Assembly: GCF_963678635.1 (NCBI RefSeq)
Contig: NC_087067.1
Location: forward strand, 10,585,716-10,649,715
Origin: Symsagittifera roscoffensis
Lineage: Eukaryota > Xenacoelomorpha > Acoela > Convolutidae
Direction of reading: 5' to 3'
DNA length: 64,000 bases
Position numbers and translations under genes: made by a program. Position 1 is the first letter of the stretch, and each line of letters starts with the position of its first letter. The notes beneath the pieces are model-generated. The model saw only the letters and a program-made list of their open reading frames with translations. It was not told the origin of the DNA and ran no database searches. Of this stretch, positions 1 to 8,304 are shown piece after piece.

Positions 1-1989
1 AAAACACAAAAAAGTCGAAAGACAAACCCATACCACAAACAATTTGATTTTTGAAAAAAGGACACAACCAACAAAACATAAGTAAGACCACAACAAACCC
101 AACATAAAACGTTGTCACATAACAGGACCCCTCACAAAAACCGCACGAAATCATACTCCCACTCCTGGCCTAACCCACCAGGAAGGACGTCCTGAGCATG
201 CTCTATAGCCGGCCTAACCCACCGCGCTACATCCACGCTTTGTGACCACACCACTATTTTTAATAAGAGCTACTTCAAGTGTGAGTAACTCTTCAAAATA
301 ACCGAACTAAAACAAAAAGCTTTTGTGAAAACAACTAACTAAAATCATTATTAAAAAATATTAAACTAATAAAAGTTTTATAAAATGTAAAATCACATGA
401 TGCAAATATATAGATCAGAATACAACACCAAGGACGAACATCAAAAGACAAGACGACCCCACTACACTCGAGAGAGAATGACCAACTACAATCGATATGC
501 CGCTCACAATCACAACGTCAAAGGATTTAGAGTACGACTTGACCTCGCAGAAAAGGACTTCATTGAACTAGACCAATGACCACCTCGATGTTCAAGTATA
601 CGTACAGATCCGAGTAACCAGGCATCCCCTCCACGCACAATCTCCACGCATTCCCAAAACTAGACCATACACAAAGAAGTTCTCCACGCAGAACAGAAAA
701 ACCTGACAATGCAAACCATTCTGAAATCAGAATTGATTTTGTTGCAGAGAACTCAGTCGTTGTCACAAAAAGAACACAAACGTCTTAAGTCTCTAACTCC
801 AGCTTCCTGGAACTTCTTTAACAAAAAGGAAACAGAAGAAATAAGATGTTCGCCAAACACCAACTTCCATCATCCATCCTTCGAATTGCAAAAGAACTAT
901 TCTAAAAAACTCTGTAAAACCCGGATGGGTGGACCTGATCTAAACTATATTTTATGATTGGATAAATTAAATGTTTTACCAATGTAAAGTATTTAATATT
1001 AACCAATCACAATCCATCTAACTAACAACCCACTTATTTGTAAGTGCTGAAGTTACTTGTAATTTCAGCACCAGAGAGATTTGAATTTAACTTAGAAATT
1101 AGTTGGACTCTCCCGAGCACTTCAGCAGCCGCAATAAACCAGTATACCCTAGATCTATTGAGCCTAGCAGAGACTAGTTAAACAACATGAGACTAGATAG
1201 TATAAGAGTAAGATTAGGATCGGTATTAGACTAAGAAGTTGCACGAATCTATCCGGCCGAAAATAAGATAGCGTGACGAGCAGACGGTGTACCCTATCCG
1301 AAATTACTCTATGAGTTAACCGCCTCGGTCATAACTCATCTGGTGCGACCATAAGTCTCGAACAAGACCTTAATAGCTTAGAATTAACCAAAATAGATTA
1401 GAAATTAGACAAAAACATTTACAAAATGTTATACGACAATAATTTAATCGAAATGTCTCTACGACTCAATAGATCAGAGCCAATATTCCGAACCATAACA
1501 GAACTACCCGGAATTGGAAGAAGACCTCGAACCAGCGACGACATACGACAAAGTAGAAACTTGCCATATAGCTATATGATAGTTCGGCAAAAGCCAGAAC
1601 AAACTTTTATATTTAGAATACTACTAGCAATGAATTTAGATTTTCATTTGCAAACATAAAACCTTGAAGTTAATCTTCAAAATCATTTCAGGCGCTAAAC
1701 AAAATTATTAATATACAATAACGATTGATAAAAAGATCTAAGATCGTTTTCCTAAAACTCTGCAGTAATATACAAAACATGTTTGAAAAATATTTATTGA
1801 AAAATAAAAATAAAAATTAGTAGCATGACAATAAATGGTTAGTAATCATAATTCATCCTGTTGTTCCAGCTCCATCATCTAAAACATAACAGCAATCATA
1901 AACCCACTAATATCATCAAAACACTAAATCTTTCCTTTACACACATTTAAAATTTTATTAAAACTTAAATTCACTTAATTTTAAAACCA
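1..1989 (+). other. Non-coding 5' region of element A (probable LTR/leader, boundaries not determinable)
   Basis: No convincing coding region is seen; the short open frames here have no recognisable motifs. A TATA-like stretch lies near 377-385, a CCAAT-type motif near 1001, and an AATAAA polyadenylation signal at 1133-1138, which is the kind of set expected in an LTR U3-R. A TGG-initial stretch at 1342 (TGGTGCGACC) could be a primer-binding site, but I could not match it to a tRNA. The matching 3' LTR would lie in or beyond the assembly gap, so LTR limits cannot be proved from this window. The base composition (A/C-rich, G-poor) matches the ORFs downstream, so the region probably belongs to the same element. 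Confidence 0.4.
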
Positions 1990-2074
1990 GATCATCAAGG
2001 CTTATCCTTGGATCTTAAATCATTTTCTACTTAATTAAATTTCAAATTTGATCATCAAGGCTTATCCTTGGATC
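1990..2074 (+). repeat. Two identical 25-nt hairpin repeats exactly 60 bp apart in the leader
   Basis: A 25-nt sequence occurs at 1990-2014 and again, identical, at 2050-2074. Each copy begins and ends in GATC and contains AAGG-CTTAT-CCTT, so each can fold into a small hairpin. Both are preceded by a CTTAATT-type motif. They open the row of stem-loops that continues to 2486 in the untranslated leader of element A. Confidence 0.7.
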
Positions 2075-2110
2075 AAACAGAACAACTTTGTTCTCCCCCA
2101 CCCACTTAAT

Positions 2111-2486
2111 TAGTGTCTAACGACCTCAAACGTCGATTCACTACCCAACCCTTTCTAAAGACCTAAGACTAATAGAAATTTTTAAACAAAACTAATCATT
2201 CAAATTAGGATAAACAGTGAAGAACTTCGGTTATTCATCCTTCACTTGATCCCCCCTCTTAACAGACCCAGGATAAATCTTAGACTTAGTAAGTTTAAAA
2301 TAGTATCTAACGAACTACTCGCGTTCTAATTATACCTGAACCTTGTGGATCGATTTACTATTCTCCAACCCTTGAACACAATCACTACCCCTAAGTAAGA
2401 TTAAGTAAGTTAACACCTTAGCTTATACTAGCCACGAGAAAGTATAAAATCATTCTTCGGAATCGATATACTTTTCTCTCCAACCC
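2111..2486 (+). promoter_or_regulatory. Array of four stem-loops in the element A leader, two with cUUCGg tetraloops
   Basis: Stem-loop 1 (2111-2143): TAGTG pairs with CACTA, inner CGAC with GTCG. Stem-loop 2 (2216-2246): AGTGAAG pairs with CTTCACT and encloses AAC-TTCG-GTT. Stem-loop 3 (2299-2362): AATAGTA pairs with TACTATT, inner AACG with CGTT. Stem-loop 4 (2436-2478): GAGAAAGTAT pairs with ATACTTTTCTC (one bulge) and encloses ATTC-TTCG-GAAT. Stem-loops 1, 3 and 4 are each followed within a few bases by CCAACCCT. The array ends about 105 nt before the first ATG (2592). A packaging signal, IRES or other translation-control RNA is possible; this is inference from structure only. Confidence 0.6.
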
Positions 2487-2591
2487 TGAACAAATAGACC
2501 CAGGTTAAGCTAACCAAAAAATCGTAAGAACTAACAGTTTAAGAAAATAGAAACCATTTAACAACCTTTTGCATCCGTCATCCTAAACCTT

Positions 2592-3059
2592 ATGTCATTT
2601 AAAAACCTAGGAAATAAACAAACAATCGTTTTACACAATTGTGAAATAGATAACAAAAAATACGACCTTGTAATCACACCTCATACACAAACAGTTGGAT
2701 ACATTCGAACAAAACGACAAACACTAAAAAGAAAAATAATAACTAAACAAAGACAAATAACACGAAAAAGATTTGCAAAAAATCGAAACGCATTTTCAGA
2801 ATCAGAAACCAACAGTTTAGACGAACTTTATAAACTAAAAGAATCAATAGATAAAAATTGCCCAATTCACGATCAATTATATTTTTCTGACTCAGAAACA
2901 ACTTCAAATTCATCAAAAAGAGGAAAAAGAAGAATAAAAAAGCAGTATAAACACAAACCAGTACATTTATACAATTGGAATCAACCAATTCGACACATTA
3001 ATAATTACATATTAACAGTCATCAAACGAAAAAATGAGCTCAACGCACACCCCAGGTGA
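2592..3059 (+). CDS. Small basic protein upstream of Gag (element A ORF0), unknown function
   Basis: A 155-residue frame opening with ATG after the structured leader. The protein is strongly basic, with Lys/Arg-rich runs around residues 36-65 and 110-120, and a Ser/Glu-rich acidic stretch near residues 68-75 and 98-108. It has no signal peptide, membrane helix or family motif that I recognise. Its last 26 nt overlap the start of the Gag frame (ATG at 3034, +1 relative to this frame), so it lies on the same genomic RNA as Gag and may be translated first. It could be a nucleic-acid-binding accessory protein, or a Gag-leader peptide if frameshifting occurs in the overlap. Its A/C-rich composition matches the rest of element A. 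The frame is clearly open; the function is unknown. Confidence 0.6.
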   Translation: MSFKNLGNKQTIVLHNCEIDNKKYDLVITPHTQTVGYIRTKRQTLKRKIITKQRQITRKRFAKNRNAFSESETNSLDELYKLKESIDKNCPIHDQLYFSDSETTSNSSKRGKRRIKKQYKHKPVHLYNWNQPIRHINNYILTVIKRKNELNAHPR

Positions 3060-6000
3060 AGAAAGTCCAGATGATGATGAAATCTTTCCTTTTATAGTAG
3101 ATGCAACCACTGATAGAGGACAGCATATATTTTGCAAAAATTTACTATTAAATTTATTTGAACCCGGAATAAGTCCATGTAAAACAGAGTTCCCAGATGT
3201 AAAAATCAAAAGACAAATCATAGACCACTACTTAAAAGATATATGCAACATAACACAACAGTATGGAATCTACTCCATAGAATTCACCTCACCAAACCAT
3301 AATAATAGAAAATATACAATTCAAACAGACGATCTTGATTTAGAATTTTCAAAAGTTTTTTCAGAATATATAAAAAGCATCCAATATCAAAACTCACAAA
3401 GAGCAAACTCCATATTCACCAATGAAGTTTTCGCAATAATATATAGTTATATTTCGATATTAGAAAACGAAATCCCAATAACAAATGTCTCACCGACAGA
3501 AACATCTAAACATTTGAAAGTACGACATGAAATCACACTACTCTCTAGTTATTTAAACATCATTAAAGAAAATTTCACGAAAGACGACATTTCACAACAT
3601 ACAAAACACGATCTACAAAAAATTTTGGCATGGTTCATAATAGATTATTTCACACACAATATTGATTTAATTGCACAAGCAAGAAAAAATTTCAGACCTC
3701 AAAATTCAAACGATGATACCGCCATCACAGAACAGTCAGACTACATTTGGGACCCCGAATGGTCTCATTATGCATTCATAAATTTCCCACAATCAATCTC
3801 AAGTCAAGCAATAAGTACGATATCTTACATAAGAGATTATGTAAAAGTAATACCATTAACTATTGATGCAACACCATTAAACTATAATACATTTTTGCCC
3901 GATACACAAAATAATAGTTTAAACTCTACAGTTATACACAATGAAAACCTCAATGGAACTAGGAATCTTACTCAACAAGATATCCAGACACCATCACACT
4001 TCATAAATGAAGAAATTGTACACACAACAACTACACAACAAAGTATTTCACCAATACGCCCAAATTTAACAACACCAAGAAATACAAATCCTTCACAAAC
4101 ACAGGTAACCTTACAATCAACCGTTAAACCTTCGGTAGCCCCTAAGTATTCACATATGGATTACCAAACATACAGACCCATGACAATACCATCAAAAACA
4201 CGCAAAACATTCACTAGAAACAACTTTACAGACCATAATTATAATTATACACATCCATCAAAAACATATAACCAACCACAAAGAAATTTTAACCAATATA
4301 CAAGATCTCGAAATTGGGATAACCCAATGACCCAACCTAATTCAATAAATTTCCAAACAAATCCTCCACAGGATCATAGTGAAAATTACCCATTTTTTCA
4401 ACAAAATAAAAATAAAAAACAGACATCTTACCAAATGGATTATTTATCCTCAGATGATGATTTCTTACAACCAGATATATTTGCACCAAATACTCAAGAA
4501 TATCGTAGACAAGGAATACAGAGAACACGTACAAATCATAGAAATTTTTCTCCACAACCAATAAATGCACAACATCAACAACCAATTCAACAACAAAATC
4601 TAATTAATACACAATCTTTTCAACCAATTCAACAACAAAATCCAATGACTGCACACTCGTATCAAGCATCACAAATGCAAAATGAAATACCACTCCCATA
4701 TTATCTCCAACAACATGAAATAACAAGAAACCAACTTTCAAATTTTTCTCAAATGCCAAATGCAGCAGAATCATTACAAATGACAATGAATCCATACCTT
4801 ATGGGTGGATCATCAATAACATCAAACAAACCCTTAATGGTTTTCACAGGAACAGACCCTGAATACTCTGTAGAAGATTATTTAAATGCAGTAACAGCAA
4901 ACCTGATTTTAAATATTGGACCTGAACCAATTAATACGCCACTACATCAAAATTGGATACATCGACGCACAGCGTTAATACAAACAACCTTAGATGGCGC
5001 AGCCCAAAAATGGTTTTCAGTACTACCTCTAGAAATAAAATCAAACTGGAAAAGGTTTACACAGGAATTTTCAAAAATGTTTGACTCCGAAAGAAACAAA
5101 CAACAACAAAGAGTTTTATGTAATGAAATTCGCAGATTACCAAACGAAACCATCAAGCAAATAGCAGTACGAATCGAAACACTAGTTCGAAAAGCATATT
5201 CACTAAATACACATGACTATAAAAACACAAAGATGACAGAAATCTTAATGATGACCTTAACACCACAATTAAGAAAAATAGCAATAAAAAAGAGAGCATC
5301 CCATCCTTCTTCAATTCGAGAACCCGATTTAGATTTTCGAAAACTAGTAGACAAATTAGAACAAGCAGAAATCACGATGAAACTAGAAGAAACGGAAAAT
5401 CTGAAACTACAATACGTTAACAGAATTGAAACGACTCCCACTAATATTAATAATATACAGGAATCAGAGACAGACCTCGTTGAAAAAATCACTGAAATAC
5501 TCAATATTTACGAAAAGAACCCAAACTTTAAAGGCAAACCATCTTTCAAAAAATGGTGTAATTATTGCCGACGATACGGACATAGTATTTCCGAATGTAG
5601 ACAAAAACAGCAAGACAATCAAAATAAACCTCAAAAATATAAAGAACCAAATAAATCATTCTATCAATACATGAAAAAAGATCAAAATCTACCGAACAAA
5701 ACAGTCCACAGCAACAACAGTTCAGGAAAACCACTCCTGAACAATACAAATTATACAAGAAATCAATCACCATATAACTCAAGTTATAGAGGAAGATCAC
5801 CAGAACGAAGAAACACGTATAATTCATCACAAAATCACTACAATAGACCAAATAGTCGAAATAACTACTCCAGATCAAATTCAAATACACAACGATTTGT
5901 TTCTAGATCTAATTCACAATCAAGAAATAACTACTATCCAAACAACCAATCACGAAATTCATCATACAATAGGAATAGAAACTACTCCTATAATCGAAAT

Positions 6001-8301
6001 AGAAGTTATTCAAACAACCGAAACCAGAATTACCCGAACAATCGATCAAGGAATAACTCATATAATAGATCGAACTATAACAGACCAAATAATAATTACC
6101 AAAACAGATCGCGAAATAATTCACAAAATCGACACTCAAGTTATAATAATCGTTATAGAAATTATTCCCAATCACCACACCGGAATAATAATAACTATAA
6201 TAATTCTAATAATCGTCACAGAAGTAGTACACCTAAACATCAAAGACAAATCAATCAAGTACAGTCTAATCCAGAAACAACATCAGACCCTCCAGGTATT
6301 GATGACACAGTAACTGATACGTTACAACTCAATCAAATAAACTGTACATCATCAGATTCAGAAAGTGATACAGAAAACACTCTTTCTATCAATATGATAA
6401 AAGTCGAAAATGACTATGAATCTGTCATATATGAAGAACCTTTTTCATCACACATATATGAAAATCAATCAGAATTTCTTCAAAATTATTACACTACACC
6501 CATAAATTCCACACCAACGACGCAAGAAACAAATGAGATTAACACTACAAATCAGACCAATAAAAATACCAAAACAAAATGCTTGAATACAAACCACATT
6601 TATCAAAATATACAAAAAGAACAACCCAAAGAAAAAATTTGGACAATACCATTTCTCTTAGAAAGCCCAAGAAATAAAGAATTTCAACCACCAGACCTTG
6701 AAATAGATTTTTTAATCGATTCAGGAGCAGAATCAAACATAATAAACATCCCCACATGGAATGAAATAAAAACTTTACACCCAAAGCTAACACCTCTTGA
6801 AACCTCCAGTAAGTTAGCAACAGCACAAGGATCAACATTGATAAACTACGGAAAAATCCAATTATTTCTCCTCCCCACCAGAACAATGGAACAAAGCAAA
6901 ATTTTAAATAAGCCATTTAAACAAATATTCCATATCACTGATATTAAATACAATATCATTGGAATACCATTTATTTCGAAGTATATACCAACAATTAACA
7001 TACTAAATAGTAAAATATTAATCAAAGATAAATATACAAAAACAAAAGAAACATCCTTAACATTTTTTCAAAGATTAAATAAACAACCACCATTCTTTTC
7101 AAAATTCTACCCGATATTTAACCAACAAAGAAAACACCTAAAACCACTATCAGGAAATATCTATAATTTTTCAATCAAACAAGTTCACCAATATGATAAA
7201 GAACAAAACAAACAAAAATTTTATATGTCAGAATTTGAATTCAAACCTATTCACAAATTTTTCAAAATCACAATCTCATCCATAAAATATTTGAAAAATT
7301 CGAATTCCGATATCATTTCCTTACATGTCTATAACAACACGCCTTACCAAGTAACATTACCTTTAGGACTTTTAGGATATTGTGAAACCAACGCTACAAT
7401 ATCACCAATACACGAAAAAGCCTATCGCGTAAATAATATACTCCAATTACTAGACATTTGCCAATCTACAATTCTTAATGAAGAATTATCTATAAATAAT
7501 ATAATAAGTAACGAAAACAGAAATACGGATTATTTCACAAAAACTCCATATTTCAAACCTACATTCAACATAAGTAACTACACAGAGGACCAACAGAAAT
7601 TTTTAACAATGTTTAATTTCCAACATTCACAAATAACACAAGACGAATTCGAAAAGTTAGCCAAACAGCTAATTGAATATTCATCAGTCTATGCAACATC
7701 AAAACTCGATGTTGGAAAAATCAGTTCATCACTACATCTCCCGTTAAAACCAGACGCAGTTTTCAAAAAACAAAGAGCAAGTAAAGTACCAATTCACTTA
7801 CACGATAAAGTAAACAGATTACTCGATATTTTAGAACAATACAACATTATATCACCAGTAAACAAAGAAGAACAACCAAAAGGCAACACATTTATCATTC
7901 TAGCTAAAGGAGAATCATTAAAAATCGTTCTCGATGCTAGATACCTCAATTCACTTATAGATGAATCAAAATGTAATTGGCCCATTGAACCAATACAAGT
8001 TATTTTAACAAAAATAAACGGCAAATACTTTACAACCGCCGATATGAATAGTGCATACAATCAAATGCCACTAGATGAACAATCACGACGTTTAACACAA
8101 TTTGTTATCGGAAACCAACAATATGAATTCAACCGCTTATTCTATGGAATATCCATAGGACCAGCAGCATTTTCAGCTTTTATGAGCAAAATTTTTAGAC
8201 CACTAATACTCAAGAAAAACGCAATCACCTATTTAGACGATGTTTTTATGCAATCACAAACAAAAGACGAAATGATTGAACATTTCGTCTTTTGTTTGTG
8301 A
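3034..8301 (+). CDS. Gag-protease-reverse transcriptase (N-terminal part) of Ty3/gypsy element A
   Basis: A 1755-residue frame. Residues 1-590 are a Gln/Asn/Pro-rich N-terminus without recognised domains. About 595-795 resembles retrotransposon capsid (FTGTDPEYSVEDYL start, KWF and FDSER blocks). A CCHC zinc knuckle (C-X2-C-X4-H-X4-C) sits at about 842-855. About 880-1075 is an Arg/Asn/Ser/Tyr-rich low-complexity tail, probably for RNA binding. The retropepsin motif FLIDSGAES is at about 1226-1234 (catalytic Asp 1229). RT fingers and palm run from about 1540, with the catalytic YLDD at 1733-1736. The frame then ends prematurely at TGA 8299-8301 inside a perfect palindrome, and the rest of RT lies in the next frame. 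Gag and Pol are fused in one frame here, with no gag stop before protease. The broken RT makes this copy non-autonomous unless the palindrome is an assembly artefact. Confidence 0.93.
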   Translation: MSSTHTPGEESPDDDEIFPFIVDATTDRGQHIFCKNLLLNLFEPGISPCKTEFPDVKIKRQIIDHYLKDICNITQQYGIYSIEFTSPNHNNRKYTIQTDDLDLEFSKVFSEYIKSIQYQNSQRANSIFTNEVFAIIYSYISILENEIPITNVSPTETSKHLKVRHEITLLSSYLNIIKENFTKDDISQHTKHDLQKILAWFIIDYFTHNIDLIAQARKNFRPQNSNDDTAITEQSDYIWDPEWSHYAFINFPQSISSQAISTISYIRDYVKVIPLTIDATPLNYNTFLPDTQNNSLNSTVIHNENLNGTRNLTQQDIQTPSHFINEEIVHTTTTQQSISPIRPNLTTPRNTNPSQTQVTLQSTVKPSVAPKYSHMDYQTYRPMTIPSKTRKTFTRNNFTDHNYNYTHPSKTYNQPQRNFNQYTRSRNWDNPMTQPNSINFQTNPPQDHSENYPFFQQNKNKKQTSYQMDYLSSDDDFLQPDIFAPNTQEYRRQGIQRTRTNHRNFSPQPINAQHQQPIQQQNLINTQSFQPIQQQNPMTAHSYQASQMQNEIPLPYYLQQHEITRNQLSNFSQMPNAAESLQMTMNPYLMGGSSITSNKPLMVFTGTDPEYSVEDYLNAVTANLILNIGPEPINTPLHQNWIHRRTALIQTTLDGAAQKWFSVLPLEIKSNWKRFTQEFSKMFDSERNKQQQRVLCNEIRRLPNETIKQIAVRIETLVRKAYSLNTHDYKNTKMTEILMMTLTPQLRKIAIKKRASHPSSIREPDLDFRKLVDKLEQAEITMKLEETENLKLQYVNRIETTPTNINNIQESETDLVEKITEILNIYEKNPNFKGKPSFKKWCNYCRRYGHSISECRQKQQDNQNKPQKYKEPNKSFYQYMKKDQNLPNKTVHSNNSSGKPLLNNTNYTRNQSPYNSSYRGRSPERRNTYNSSQNHYNRPNSRNNYSRSNSNTQRFVSRSNSQSRNNYYPNNQSRNSSYNRNRNYSYNRNRSYSNNRNQNYPNNRSRNNSYNRSNYNRPNNNYQNRSRNNSQNRHSSYNNRYRNYSQSPHRNNNNYNNSNNRHRSSTPKHQRQINQVQSNPETTSDPPGIDDTVTDTLQLNQINCTSSDSESDTENTLSINMIKVENDYESVIYEEPFSSHIYENQSEFLQNYYTTPINSTPTTQETNEINTTNQTNKNTKTKCLNTNHIYQNIQKEQPKEKIWTIPFLLESPRNKEFQPPDLEIDFLIDSGAESNIINIPTWNEIKTLHPKLTPLETSSKLATAQGSTLINYGKIQLFLLPTRTMEQSKILNKPFKQIFHITDIKYNIIGIPFISKYIPTINILNSKILIKDKYTKTKETSLTFFQRLNKQPPFFSKFYPIFNQQRKHLKPLSGNIYNFSIKQVHQYDKEQNKQKFYMSEFEFKPIHKFFKITISSIKYLKNSNSDIISLHVYNNTPYQVTLPLGLLGYCETNATISPIHEKAYRVNNILQLLDICQSTILNEELSINNIISNENRNTDYFTKTPYFKPTFNISNYTEDQQKFLTMFNFQHSQITQDEFEKLAKQLIEYSSVYATSKLDVGKISSSLHLPLKPDAVFKKQRASKVPIHLHDKVNRLLDILEQYNIISPVNKEEQPKGNTFIILAKGESLKIVLDARYLNSLIDESKCNWPIEPIQVILTKINGKYFTTADMNSAYNQMPLDEQSRRLTQFVIGNQQYEFNRLFYGISIGPAAFSAFMSKIFRPLILKKNAITYLDDVFMQSQTKDEMIEHFVFCL

Positions 8302-8304
8302 TTG
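8251..8304. repeat. Perfect 24-bp palindrome with 6-nt loop interrupting RT
   Basis: The left arm 8251-8274 is the exact reverse complement of the right arm 8281-8304, with loop ATTGAA at 8275-8280. It lies a few codons after the YLDD catalytic motif and coincides with the frame change that breaks pol. The outer 10 bp of the arms look like a pre-existing short inverted repeat. The inner part looks like an inverted copy of about 20 nt added by template switching; 20 is not a multiple of three, which explains the frameshift (inference). Confidence 0.9.

Noticed and set aside
1336..1365. Primer-binding site for element A at TGGTGCGACC
   Set aside because: Could not be matched to a tRNA 3' end and the LTR border is unknown; kept only as a weak possibility.
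5897..6313. Second + strand frame of 138 codons inside Gag
   Set aside because: It arises from the repetitive Asn/Arg/Tyr codons of the Gag tail read in another frame.
8251..8304. Programmed frameshift stimulator in RT
   Set aside because: A hairpin inside RT after the catalytic box is not a place where frameshifting is used; mutation or artefact explains it better.
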